A stretch of 64,000 nucleotides of DNA, from assembly GCF_018588945.1 (NCBI RefSeq), contig NZ_JAFIWA010000002.1:186001-250000 (forward strand). Reading direction: 5' to 3'. This DNA comes from Microbacterium flavescens (GTDB lineage Bacteria > Actinomycetota > Actinomycetes > Actinomycetales > Microbacteriaceae). A program made the translations under genes and the position numbers. Below the pieces are notes generated by a model. That model made no database searches. It was not told the DNA's origin and was given only the letters and a program-made list of their open reading frames with translations. Position 1 is the stretch's first letter. Every line of letters begins with the position of its first letter. Shown here one piece after another: positions 53,034-60,752 of the stretch.

Positions 53034-53752
53034 ATCGAGAGCTGCCGATTCACCACCTGCTCGGCGACGTCGCGGATGCGGGCATCCGCCTCTCGGGCAT
53101 ACCGGCGCAGGAGGGCGAAGGCGCGGTCGACGGACACACTGTGCCGGAACGCGAGCACACCCTTCGCCTGCTCGATCACCACTCTGCCGTCCAGCACGTG
53201 CTGCAGCTGCGCAGCGCGGTCGGCGTGGCTCTGCCGTTCCCGCCGGACGACGATCCCGGCCGTCGCGAACTGCGCGAGCGCCTGTGCGACGGCGGCGTCG
53301 AGGTCGGTGCGGGCGTCCTCCACGTCGAAGAAGAGGTTCAGCGCGCCCAGGCACTGCCCGCGCATTGTCAGCGGGATGGCATAGCCCGAGAGGAATCCGC
53401 GCGACTCGGCGACCTCCGTGAACGCCGGCCAGCGCTCTCGGACGGCACGCACGTCACGCGTCTCCACGACCTCCGCGGATCGATAGCTCTCCAGGCAGGG
53501 GCCCTGGCGAGTGCCCAGCTGGGCCTCCTCCACGTCGGTCGTCCGTTCGCTCGTCGAGCCGACCACGTGCAGTACGCCCCCCGCGTCGGCCAGGACGATG
53601 CCTGCCTCGACGGCCGCGGTCTGGTCGACGGCGGCGTGGACCAGCGCGTCCCTCGTGTCGATGACGTCGTGACGGGCGTCGAGCGAGCCCGCCAATCGCG
53701 TGAACGCCGCGACGAGGTCGTCCGTCGGCGGCAGCTCATCGTGAGCGGTCAC
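53030..53752 (-). CDS. GAF-ANTAR antitermination regulator
   Basis: The 240-residue protein has a GAF sensory domain (residues ~25-165, with GPCLESYRSAEVVETRDV) and a C-terminal ANTAR RNA-binding domain (QLQHVLDGRVVIEQAKGVLAFR and AFALLRRYAREADARIRDVA). ANTAR proteins bind paired hairpins in nascent RNA and stop termination. The GTG at 53752 was chosen as the start of the recognisable domain; an ATG at 53800 is an alternative. Its promoter has a TGTCAAG-type box on the minus strand. Confidence 0.88.
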   Translation of the reverse strand: MTAHDELPPTDDLVAAFTRLAGSLDARHDVIDTRDALVHAAVDQTAAVEAGIVLADAGGVLHVVGSTSERTTDVEEAQLGTRQGPCLESYRSAEVVETRDVRAVRERWPAFTEVAESRGFLSGYAIPLTMRGQCLGALNLFFDVEDARTDLDAAVAQALAQFATAGIVVRRERQSHADRAAQLQHVLDGRVVIEQAKGVLAFRHSVSVDRAFALLRRYAREADARIRDVAEQVVNRQLSI

Positions 53753-53817
53753 GATCGAGCACCGCCCTCGACGAGACCTCGATGACACGCGACCTCGCAC
53801 CTGAGCCTCACTCCTGC

Positions 53818-53858
53818 ACCGTACGCCGGTGTCCCCGTGTCCGGCGGGTGTCTTGACA
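53818..53858 (-). promoter_or_regulatory. TGTCAAG-type promoter of the GAF-ANTAR gene
   Basis: On the minus strand TGTCAAG starts at 53858 and is followed by ACACC; TACGGT at 53823-53818 is the -10, with a 28-nt gap. It stands back to back with the plus-strand copy at 53918, 60 bp away. Confidence 0.6.
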
Positions 53859-53917
53859 AACTACGGCGTGACCCGAGACGGCCCTGTCCCGGCAGGGCGA
53901 CCCGGCCGCAGCGCCGT

Positions 53918-53957
53918 TGTCAAGCCACTGCACCGTCCACGCGGCCTGCGCCAGAGT
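53918..53957 (+). promoter_or_regulatory. TGTCAAG-type promoter of the small-membrane-protein/DUF6766 operon
   Basis: TGTCAAG (53918-53924, followed by CCAC) lies 27 nt before CAGAGT (53952-53957). The RNA would start about 39 nt before the ATG at 54003. The -10 match is the weakest of the set. Confidence 0.5.
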
Positions 53958-54002
53958 CTTCTGTGCACGGGGCGTTCGCCCCGACGGAGCGAGGAGCGTG
54001 AG

Positions 54003-54128
54003 ATGGCGGATTTCACGCCCGAAGAGTCCGGACCACGGGCAGGTGAGGTGGTCGTGTTCTGGACCTGGATGGTCGTGATAGCGGGCGGCCTCGCCGTGAT
54101 GATCACGATCCCGCTCCTGGGGCGCTGA
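54003..54128 (+). CDS. Small single-span membrane protein
   Basis: The 41-residue open frame (MADFTPEESGPRAGEVVVFW and a hydrophobic end) has a single transmembrane helix at residues ~18-38 and a GGAGCG ribosome binding site. It is the first gene after a TGTCAAG-type promoter and lies 1 bp before the DUF6766 gene. The tight coupling suggests it partners that membrane protein. Confidence 0.75.
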   Translation: MADFTPEESGPRAGEVVVFWTWMVVIAGGLAVMITIPLLGR

Positions 54129-54129
54129 C

Positions 54130-54807
54130 ATGCTCCGCCCAGTGCGCGACAACGCGCTCAGCATCCTCTTCTTCGCTCTGTTCGTCCTGGCGCTGATCGG
54201 CCAGTCGATCGCGGGCTACCTCGAGAACAACGAGCGGCTGGTGCAGCACTCGCAGCCGCCCGAGGCGTTCCTCGAGTTTCTGACCTCCTCGGAGTTCGTG
54301 GTCGACGTAGCCGAGAACTGGCAGTCCGAGTTCCTGCAGTTCTTCCTCTTCATTGCGGCGACGATCTGGCTGGTGCAGCGCGGATCGCCGGAGTCCAAGA
54401 AGCCGGGTGACGAGGGCGTGGGCAGTGACAAGGAGCAGAAGGTGGGCCGGTACGCGGATCCGGAGTCCCCCGACTGGGCGAAGCGACCCGGTCTGCCGCG
54501 GCTGGTGTTCTCCAACTCGCTGCTGCTCGTGATGGGAGCCATCTTCACGCTGTCGTGGCTGGCGCAGTCGCTCGCGGGAACCGTCGTGTTCAACTCGGAG
54601 CAGGCTCAGCACGGGCAGCCGCCGATCGCGTGGGCCGAGTATCTCGTGACCTCCGACTTCTGGAACCGCACTCTCCAGAACTGGCAATCCGAGTTCCTCG
54701 CGGTGGGCGCGATGATCGCGTTCTCGATCTTCCTGCGCCAGCGGGGCTCCAGCGAGTCCAAGCCGGTCGGTGTGCCCCATCACGTCAGCGCCGAGGAGTC
54801 GCAGTAG
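54130..54807 (+). CDS. DUF6766 membrane protein with an internal duplication
   Basis: The 225-residue protein consists of two homologous halves, each with two transmembrane helices. The first has QHSQPPEAFLEFLTSSEF, NWQSEFLQFF and LVQRGSPESK; the second has QHGQPPIAWAEYLVTSDF, NWQSEFLAVG and FLRQRGSSESK. Only about 40 residues of polar linker separate the two. This pattern matches DUF6766, which has no known function. It is coupled to the 41-residue protein and belongs to the TGTCAAG-box set. Confidence 0.88.
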   Translation: MLRPVRDNALSILFFALFVLALIGQSIAGYLENNERLVQHSQPPEAFLEFLTSSEFVVDVAENWQSEFLQFFLFIAATIWLVQRGSPESKKPGDEGVGSDKEQKVGRYADPESPDWAKRPGLPRLVFSNSLLLVMGAIFTLSWLAQSLAGTVVFNSEQAQHGQPPIAWAEYLVTSDFWNRTLQNWQSEFLAVGAMIAFSIFLRQRGSSESKPVGVPHHVSAEESQ

Positions 54808-54888
54808 AGGCTTCTCTCCCACCTTCTCCGCGCCTGACGTGTAGCGTCAGGCCTACAGGGTCACCGTGGCTCTCGAAGGAGCACGACC

Positions 54889-55035
54889 ATGGGTGAGAAG
54901 TCCGCACGGAAAGAGGGCGGCAAGACCGCCCCATCCAAGACCCTCAAAGAGAAGCGCGCCGCAAAGGCCGACAAGCGAGCCGCCAGCAGTCGCGTCGAGA
55001 ACACCGACGCTGTGACGAGGGTCAAGAACCGCTAG
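54889..55035 (+). CDS. Small lysine-rich basic protein
   Basis: The 48-residue frame starts MGEKSARKEGGKTAPSKTLK and ends in VTRVKNR, with about a third of residues basic and no hydrophobic core. It has an AAGGAG ribosome binding site and a terminator after it. Small lysine-rich proteins of this type are conserved in actinobacteria and may bind nucleic acid (inference). It is too short to be recognised by length alone. Confidence 0.72.
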   Translation: MGEKSARKEGGKTAPSKTLKEKRAAKADKRAASSRVENTDAVTRVKNR

Positions 55036-55044
55036 CACTCCCGC

Positions 55045-55075
55045 GCCGCCTCGGGTCCAACGCGAGGCGGCTTCC
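55045..55075 (+). terminator. Hairpin terminator
   Basis: GCCGCCTCG (55045-55053) pairs with CGAGGCGGC (55063-55071), followed by TTCCC. It lies 10 nt after the stop of the small basic protein and close to the end of the opposing methyltransferase-like gene, so it may serve both. Confidence 0.75.
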
Positions 55076-55083
55076 CGGGAGGC

Positions 55084-55788
55084 CTAGCGTCGGATGGCGA
55101 CGTAGACGGTGTTCGACGAGGTCCCGCCCGTCAGGTGGTTGTCGAAGTCCACGACGTGCGCCGCGCCCGCATCGAAGATCGACGAGAGCACAGCCATGAA
55201 CTCGGCGTCGGGCGGGTCGTCCGACCATAGCGCGAAAACGCCTCGATCCTTGAGGTGCCGAGCGAGCGATGCGAGCCCGGCAGCGGTGTAGAGGTCGGCG
55301 TGACTCGGGTCGAGGGTGTGGCGCGGCGAGTGGTCCACGTCCAGCAGGATGGCGTCATAGAGCGGGTCGCCGGGCTCAGGCGTCCGGCGCATCACGGCGA
55401 AGAAGTCATCGTGCACCAGGGACGTGCGGGAATCCCGGACGAGCTGCGCCGACATCGGTAGAAGCTCCCGCTCATGCCAGCCGATCACGGCGGGGAGCGC
55501 GTCGATGACGTCGAGCCGCCGCACCCGCCCGTCGCGCAGCGCGGTCGCGGCCGTGTAGCCGAGGCCCAGGCCGCCCACGACCACGTCGAGTACGGCGCCC
55601 TCCGCGGCGGCGAGGCCGAGGGTCGCGAGCTCCTCCTCGGCGACGGTGAACAGGCTCGACATCAGGTATTCGTCCTTCAGCCTGACCTCGTAGATCAGCT
55701 CGCCTGTCGCAGGATCGGCACGCCGGCGGAGGGTCAGCTCGCCCATGGGCGTCTCTTGCCAGTCGAGTTCCTCGAATCGGGCGATCAT
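55084..55788 (-). CDS. Spermidine-synthase-like SAM-binding protein
   Basis: The 234-residue protein has the spermidine synthase/methyltransferase fold: VLDVVVGGLGLGYTAATAL for SAM or dcSAM binding, VRRLDVIDALPAVIGWHE for strand beta-2 and ILLDVDHSPRH near the active site. Length and sequence suggest a short actinobacterial homologue without the N-terminal beta-hairpin domain of true SpeE. Activity is uncertain: it may be a methyltransferase. Confidence 0.85.
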   Translation of the reverse strand: MIARFEELDWQETPMGELTLRRRADPATGELIYEVRLKDEYLMSSLFTVAEEELATLGLAAAEGAVLDVVVGGLGLGYTAATALRDGRVRRLDVIDALPAVIGWHERELLPMSAQLVRDSRTSLVHDDFFAVMRRTPEPGDPLYDAILLDVDHSPRHTLDPSHADLYTAAGLASLARHLKDRGVFALWSDDPPDAEFMAVLSSIFDAGAAHVVDFDNHLTGGTSSNTVYVAIRR

Positions 55789-55867
55789 GCGGATTCCTCG
55801 TTCTCCGGACTCCGACGCCCGGTTCGTCGTACGCGACTGCCGTAGACCGACATGGTGTCACGTCGCG

Positions 55868-56035
55868 ATGGAGATCACGCAGGCCGAGGCATCCGCTCGC
55901 CTGCTCGGCGCAAGCCGAACCCCCTCGATCCCGGTGCGATTTCAGGTGATCGAACGCACCGTCGAGGAGCTGGAGCACCTCGAGACCGAGCCGCCCCCGC
56001 TCGACGAGGCGCACTGGCTCGAGCACAGCCTCTGA
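55868..56035 (+). CDS. Small hypothetical protein
   Basis: The 55-residue frame starts MEITQAEASARLLGASRTPS and has an acidic C-terminus. No domain is recognised and there is no strong ribosome binding site. It is possible that no protein is made. It lies between two convergent genes, the methyltransferase-like and the DUF-membrane gene. Confidence 0.35.
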   Translation: MEITQAEASARLLGASRTPSIPVRFQVIERTVEELEHLETEPPPLDEAHWLEHSL

Positions 56036-56070
56036 CCCGAGCACGAGGCCTCAGCGGTGGGTTCGCCTTC

Positions 56071-56478
56071 TCATCCGTCGCGGCGGCGTGCAGGAATCAG
56101 CAGCAGGATGCCGAGGAGCAGGCTCACACCGAGCGCGACCATCTCCCCGATGGCGTCCACGAGCGGCATGTGATGCAGATGGAGTGCGTGGTAGGCGAAG
56201 TGCAGAGCGCCGAAGATCGTCCACGCGATACCGAGGATCCGGAACGCGATGTCGTTGCGCCAGATGAGGCTTCCGACGCTGGCACCTCCGAGCGCGAGGT
56301 ACATGGCGCCGACGTCGCGGATCAGGTGCTCGTTGAAGGGACCGTCGACCGACACCCAGCTGCCGAGAATGCCGGGGAACGAGTCGTAGAACGCGAGCGG
56401 GAAGAAGTACGCCCAGACGCCGACGAAGCTTGCGAGGACAGCGGAGAGCGCGGCGGCCGCGAAGTGGATTCGTCTCAT
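56071..56478 (-). CDS. Four-helix membrane protein, conserved in actinobacteria
   Basis: The 135-residue protein begins MRRIHFAAAALSAVLASFVG and has about four transmembrane helices, with SLIWRNDIAFRILGIAWTIF and FHALHLHHMPLVDAIGE-like patterns containing several histidines. The start at 56478 avoids a 59-residue extension of poor composition. Function unknown. It lies directly left of the tRNA fragment and is the last gene of the ancestral chromosome before the putative island. Confidence 0.82.
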   Translation of the reverse strand: MRRIHFAAAALSAVLASFVGVWAYFFPLAFYDSFPGILGSWVSVDGPFNEHLIRDVGAMYLALGGASVGSLIWRNDIAFRILGIAWTIFGALHFAYHALHLHHMPLVDAIGEMVALGVSLLLGILLLIPARRRDG

Positions 56479-56528
56479 ACCCACACGACGAGGCAGCCCG
56501 GCCGAATGTATGCAGCGAGACGCGGGAG

Positions 56529-56551
56529 TGGCGGAGGATAGGGGATTCGAA
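56529..56551 (-). other. 3' end of a serine tRNA gene: candidate att site of an integrated element
   Basis: On the minus strand, 56551-56529 reads TTCGAATCCCCTATCCTCCG followed by CCA: T-loop, 3' T-stem strand, 3' acceptor strand, discriminator G and CCA. The 5' part, the anticodon arm and the 5' T-stem strand are missing, and the bases before it do not pair. The acceptor strand would pair with GGAGGAT, the start of actinobacterial serine tRNAs. Such fragments mark the distal end of elements inserted into tRNA genes. Confidence 0.75.
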
Positions 56552-56842
56552 CTCTCATTTGGTGGGGTGCGAATGATCGCTTTTGCCGCGTAATTCCGCG
56601 GTTTTCGGTATGCCGAATTAGTGGCACACCAGCATCCCCATGCACTTAGATACACGGCGTGTCGCAGTTAACTGTGCCAGTAGATGTGTCACGCGGCGGG
56701 ATCGGTGAGCCAGAGATGCGTCGCTGGCTCCTGTTCCACAAGTGGCCTGCGAACCCTCCGGAACGGGGGCGATCAAATCTGGTCTTCGGCCCGACCTACC
56801 GGGAGGATGTCGAGATCCATTGGTGAAGTGGGCGCTGGAGGC
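56552..56842. other. Gene-free, lower-GC segment inside the putative island end
   Basis: No gene is convincing here. The composition drops in GC and two small hairpins are present: CCGCG/CGCGG around 56587-56604 and TTCGG/CCGAA around 56605-56618. This is what an att arm region or a decayed integrase-side end might look like, but no recombinase gene is in the window. Confidence 0.4.
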
Positions 56843-57280
56843 TCACAGCAAGGTCAGCCGGGGAGCATTGGCGAAGTGCTTACGATTGCCCGTCAACAGC
56901 GGCAACCCTTTGGCGATTGCACACGATGCGATCCACCGGTCTCCGACGTGGCGGGATTTGTCTCCGAATGGGTGGCCAACACCCCTTGCGGACGCCAGAA
57001 GTCTTGCGTACGCCTCGATGACCTCACGGTCTTCGTCGATCGTCGGCATCGCATCGAGCTTGTCGGTCAGAGCCTCAACTCGTTGCTCGCCCCACCCCGC
57101 AAGGTAGGCGCCGGAAAGGACCTCAGCCCTCGTCTGAAAGGAAATCAAGGGGCGATACCCGGTGAGGGTCGCAGTCCACGCTGCGACCGGGTGCCCCTGC
57201 TTCTCCACGACGTGGGCAGGGGTGACGTAGAGGGCGCTGAACACATCGGTATCCAGCAGTGCGGCCTGAACGGTCGCCAC
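56843..57280 (-). CDS. PIN-domain toxin (VapC-like)
   Basis: The 145-residue protein has PIN acidic residues in ALLDTDVFSAL, QTRAEVLSGA and DRWIASCAIAKGLPLLTGNRKHF. PIN toxins cleave RNA, commonly tRNA or rRNA. The GTG start at 57280 follows the preceding stop with no gap (TGA then GTG). The upstream gene, its likely antitoxin, is transcribed first. It lies on the putative island. Confidence 0.85.
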   Translation of the reverse strand: MATVQAALLDTDVFSALYVTPAHVVEKQGHPVAAWTATLTGYRPLISFQTRAEVLSGAYLAGWGEQRVEALTDKLDAMPTIDEDREVIEAYARLLASARGVGHPFGDKSRHVGDRWIASCAIAKGLPLLTGNRKHFANAPRLTLL

Positions 57281-58141
57281 TCAGAGGCCAATCGCCTTCA
57301 GGTACAGCTCGGCTTCGTCTTCTGTAAGCCCGGGGACGGCCCCGAGCTCGGCGCCTGGCGCGCTCGCCAGGATGTCGTTCAGCGACACAGCCCCACGCAC
57401 CCCGATGTCTGCTGGAATCGGCGAAGCCGCCTCGATCGTTGCCGCGTGGATCTGCGCCAGGCGACCTTTCACGTCCCGTTCAGGTGTGCCGACGATTGCG
57501 ACGTGACGGCCGAGAAGACTTCCTACGTCCGCGTCGTTCACCACGTTCGGGAGCGCAACCTTGTTTCCGAGGTCGTCTGTCACCTGCAGGCGGTGGGTGT
57601 CAAGGTTCACCGCGCGGAGGCGCCCGACGAACGTGACCGTATCGACACCTGTGTCGATCTCGGCAACTCTCCACGTCTCTTTGTGCGTCGCAGAGGTCGC
57701 GAAGGTGCGTCGAACCTGACCGCCGACTTTGAATTCCACTTTCGGCGCAGCTTTCTCGAGCGCGTTGCGCAAGTCGCCGGCGGCGGCGGCCAGCGTGTCC
57801 GTTACCCAATCGGGACGCTCATCGACCGCAATGGACTCAACGATCGCCTGAAACTTCTCGTCGAATACCCGCTCTTCTTGAAGGTCGAACTCAAGTGCGT
57901 CTTCGTCGTCGGTTCGCCGGGCGAGAAGCCTCGTGCTCCCAGGGGCCAAGCCGATGGTGAGTTTGGCGACTCTTTGCGTGCGCTTCGGCGGGCGCCCGAA
58001 TGCCTCAGCGTCGGTCTCAGCACGACCGAGCTTGGTCGCGACCTCCTTGAGGCTCTGCACGATCGCGATCAGGTGGTCGGCTTCGAGCTCGCCCTCTGGG
58101 GCACTTCCGTCGATTAGCCGGAACTCAAACTGTGTTGCCAC
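57281..58141 (-). CDS. Large partner protein of the PIN toxin, unknown family
   Basis: The 286-residue protein is far bigger than VapB-type antitoxins (usually 70-100). It has an N-terminal part with AELTIGLAPGSTRLLARRTD-like strands, a middle section VRAVNLDTHRLQVTDDLG resembling a beta-barrel, and a C-terminal helical segment ending EDEAELYLKAIGL that could clasp the toxin. The GTG at 58141 was chosen since GGAGGTGAT stands 5 nt before it. No DNA-binding motif is clear. Confidence 0.75.
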   Translation of the reverse strand: MATQFEFRLIDGSAPEGELEADHLIAIVQSLKEVATKLGRAETDAEAFGRPPKRTQRVAKLTIGLAPGSTRLLARRTDDEDALEFDLQEERVFDEKFQAIVESIAVDERPDWVTDTLAAAAGDLRNALEKAAPKVEFKVGGQVRRTFATSATHKETWRVAEIDTGVDTVTFVGRLRAVNLDTHRLQVTDDLGNKVALPNVVNDADVGSLLGRHVAIVGTPERDVKGRLAQIHAATIEAASPIPADIGVRGAVSLNDILASAPGAELGAVPGLTEDEAELYLKAIGL

Positions 58142-58363
58142 TGGGATCACCTCCACCCCTTGAAGCGCTGTCCCTGCGACACCTCAAACTACTCCCGGTG
58201 TCTGACATGGATCGCGCTCCAGACTAGCGGCGCGAGATCGGACGCGCCTCTCATTCAGATGAGATCTGCCGGCGTGCGGGTTGAGGCTTGCCAGAGCACT
58301 TGTTTGGAGGCTGACAGCGCGGAGCATGCGCGTCCGGTGCTCCGAGCGCGCCTCGAGCGTTCG

Positions 58364-58714
58364 CTATTCGGGCGAAGCATGTGAGGCGTTGACCCGCTTC
58401 ATTAGTGCTTGCCGACTCAACTTCGTCCGCGCGCTCAACGCGGCCCAGCTCTGCCCGCTGCGACGGAGCATCTGAACCAGAGCGTCGCGCTCCCGAAGCA
58501 TCCGGGACTCTTCCCGATGGAGCTTCTCCAGGTCTCTCGACAGGGCGCTCAGGCGATCCAGCGCAGCGCGTTCGGATCCCCATTTGCGAGCAAGGCGACG
58601 CTCGAAGGCCGCCCTCGCTTCCGCCTCCCGGCGTTCCGCTTCGGCTCGCTCCAGTGCCTCGATCTCGCGCGCCTGAGCGAACTCACGCTTGGCATTCCGG
58701 CGTCCTCGAGCCAT
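58364..58714 (-). CDS. Small coiled-coil protein with C-terminal HTH-like segment
   Basis: The 116-residue protein starts at an ATG at 58714. Its first 85 residues are charged and predicted coiled coil (REIEALERAEAERREAEARA), and the C-terminus (SWAALSARTKLSRQALMKRV) looks like a helix-turn-helix. It may be an accessory regulator of the neighbouring genes, but this is uncertain. It lies on the island between the TA pair and the lipoproteins. Confidence 0.65.
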   Translation of the reverse strand: MARGRRNAKREFAQAREIEALERAEAERREAEARAAFERRLARKWGSERAALDRLSALSRDLEKLHREESRMLRERDALVQMLRRSGQSWAALSARTKLSRQALMKRVNASHASPE

Positions 58715-58920
58715 GTAACCAGGTTGTCACGCGATCCCAGTGTTGCCAAGGGATCTGAGGGCCCCACTGAAGAGTGCCTGCGTGCATCGCCGCTCCTGTC
58801 ATCCGTTGCTGTTCGTGACGCGCGCTCCTTCTGTGGTGTCGGACCCGAGGTCTTCGTGATAACAGCGGTACTCGGCGCGCGAAGGGGTAGCCCGGAAGGC
58901 CCGCTACGCGCCGATGACAG

Positions 58921-59598
58921 TCATCCCAGATCCATAGGCGGGTACACTTCTTCGCTGATCGTCGGACAATTCCGATACAACTCGTTGAGCGGCTCCGCTC
59001 CGTCGTCAGGAAGCATTTGCTCGGCGGCCAGCGCGAAGGGATCCCACGCGGAGCCGGTCGAATAGTAGTCGTCGAGCCAAACCTGCAGTGAGGGTGGGTC
59101 CGATAACGAGTAGCCCTGTTCTTGCACGCACGCTGCGACGGTTTCGGTGAGGAACCGGTACTGTGCCTCGGCTCGCAAGCGCGGGAGTTGCATGTTGAAG
59201 CGAGGGTCGAGCGGATACATCGCCTCACACCGCGCGAGCGCCTCGTTCAGCGCACTCTCCTGGCCGGCCGGGGCAGGGTCGATGGAGACTCCGCCCTGAT
59301 CGTTCGGCTGCACTGAGAACCCAGCCTCGCCGGCACAGCTGGAGATCACCTGCGCGATCTCGGTGGCCGTCACGTAGCGAACGAGCTGGGCGTCCACTGG
59401 GTGGTCGAGACTGTAGGCCTGCTCGAGGTTCGCCAGTTTCGCGTTATACAGCCGTTCGACTTGCGCGGGCGTGACCTCCCAGTCGTCGGGAACTGCTGCC
59501 GCTGTTTCGCCCGGCTGTGGCGATTCGCCGTCGCTGCTGCACCCCGTGAGAAGTGCGATGGCGAGAAATGCCAGGCATGCAGTCTCGATGGCCCGCAT
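58921..59598 (-). CDS. Lipoprotein, paralogue 1 of the island set
   Basis: The 225-residue protein has a signal peptide with lipobox LLTGC (lipidated C20). The mature part has ISSCAGEAGF, ALNEALARCEAMYPLD, VAACVQEQGYSLSDPPSLQ and a C-terminal NCP: five cysteines, of which several recur at equal positions in the proteins at 60753 and 61481. It is therefore a member of one family with a conserved disulphide pattern. Function unknown; extracytoplasmic. It is 3 bp from a secreted-protein gene on the same strand. Confidence 0.85.
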   Translation of the reverse strand: MRAIETACLAFLAIALLTGCSSDGESPQPGETAAAVPDDWEVTPAQVERLYNAKLANLEQAYSLDHPVDAQLVRYVTATEIAQVISSCAGEAGFSVQPNDQGGVSIDPAPAGQESALNEALARCEAMYPLDPRFNMQLPRLRAEAQYRFLTETVAACVQEQGYSLSDPPSLQVWLDDYYSTGSAWDPFALAAEQMLPDDGAEPLNELYRNCPTISEEVYPPMDLG

Positions 59599-59601
59599 CT
59601 C

Positions 59602-59961
59602 TTAGGACCCGCACGAAACGCCACCCGGGCAGTAGCAGGAAGCGGTGTGGGCCGAGATCGTTCCTGAAGTCCATACTCTTGCGGTGTGTGACCCGGCGGA
59701 GATCGCGCCCGTCCATTGGTAGGAGCCACCGTAGAACCAGACGCTCTTCTGGACTCCGTCGACGTAGTATCTCGTCTCATTGGTCGTGGTCGACGTGATC
59801 CGGCAGTTGTAGTTCACGAGGCAACTGAGCGTCTTGTCCCAGGACTCGGCGGCGTTCGCAGCCGGGGCGGCCACTACGGTGCCCGCTACCAGCAAGCACG
59901 TGGCTGCCGCCGCCAGAACTGCCCTTCTGATCCGGCTGGAACCGTTCGGTTGATTACGCAT
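59602..59961 (-). CDS. Small secreted cysteine-containing protein
   Basis: The 119-residue protein has a Sec signal peptide (AVLAAAATCLLVAGTVVAAP) with likely cleavage at ANA before ESWDKT. The mature chain of about 80 residues has five cysteines (SC, NC, then SCYC and SC near the end) and aromatic strands (SVWFYGGSYQWTGAI). It looks like a small beta-rich secreted peptide. A bacteriocin-like role is possible given the ABC exporter-like genes downstream, but sequence does not show it. Confidence 0.78.
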   Translation of the reverse strand: MRNQPNGSSRIRRAVLAAAATCLLVAGTVVAAPAANAAESWDKTLSCLVNYNCRITSTTTNETRYYVDGVQKSVWFYGGSYQWTGAISAGSHTARVWTSGTISAHTASCYCPGGVSCGS

Positions 59962-60225
59962 GGGGTTGCTCCACTTCTTCGTCAGGCGGGATAGCCGCAT
60001 TTGCGGTGTCCTCGCGCAAGATAGTGAGCGCTGCGACGAAAGGCCGTCAACTTGTCTCGAAGGATCGGGCACAGATTGCCGGATTTCACTTCAGGCACCC
60101 GTACGAATGCTCATGCGCCGCGCCTGGTCAGCGGCCAAGCGGCCGCAAATGGTGTTGTAAGGATCCGGTGGCAGCGGCGACTTCCTGGGTGAGGGCCCCC
60201 GATCGGGCTCCGCAAGGAGGGAACC

Positions 60226-60633
60226 ATGACCAACACCACTGAACGCCTGGTTCCGGTCCGCCTGGCGGATGCGTCCTCCGCATTGGGCGCCCTGCTCATC
60301 GAAGCGATGCAGATGATCGACCAGAGCTACGCCGATCCCCAGCTCTCGCCCGACACACTCGCCGAACGACTGCACGTGTCGCGCCGACAGCTCTATCGGG
60401 CCTTCCGGACGCGCGGGGTCGGAGTCGCTCAAGTGATTGCCGAAGCCCGCATCAGCGCGGCGTGCACGTGGCTCGCAGAGGACCATCGGTTGCCGTTGCC
60501 CGAGGTGGCCCTCAGATCGGGCTTCTCCGATTGCGACTCTTTGAGGAGACACTTGCGGCGGCGGTTCAGATGCTCGCCGTCGCAGTTTCGCGCCAGGATG
60601 GCACCACGGATCGAGTCTGAGCGCCGATCGTGA
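60226..60633 (+). CDS. AraC-type helix-turn-helix regulator lacking a sensor domain
   Basis: This 135-residue protein is mainly an AraC/XylS DNA-binding domain with two HTH units: LSPDTLAERLHVSRRQLYRAF and PLPEVALRSGFSDCDSLRRHL. The N-terminal effector domain is absent. A GCAAGGAGGG site precedes the ATG at 60226. It is divergent from the small secreted-protein gene, and the 264-bp gap is a candidate control region for both sides. It likely regulates the lipoprotein cluster. Confidence 0.88.
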   Translation: MTNTTERLVPVRLADASSALGALLIEAMQMIDQSYADPQLSPDTLAERLHVSRRQLYRAFRTRGVGVAQVIAEARISAACTWLAEDHRLPLPEVALRSGFSDCDSLRRHLRRRFRCSPSQFRARMAPRIESERRS

Positions 60634-60752
60634 TGGTACGGCGGCGTGAGGATGAAGGAATGCCACGAGGAAGTCGAGCGGCAGGTCGCGGCATCCCGCT
60701 TGCTCGAACTCTGCGATCCCGCCAGTCCGTGTGTGCACCCCGACCTGAAGAA

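Noticed and set aside
56529..56551. A complete tRNA gene
   Set aside because: Only the 3' half of the T arm and the acceptor strand are present, and no partner strand exists in the preceding 80 bases.
59602..59961. Lactococcin 972 family bacteriocin
   Set aside because: Size, secretion and ABC genes nearby fit, but the conserved aromatic/glycine pattern of that family is not recognisable.
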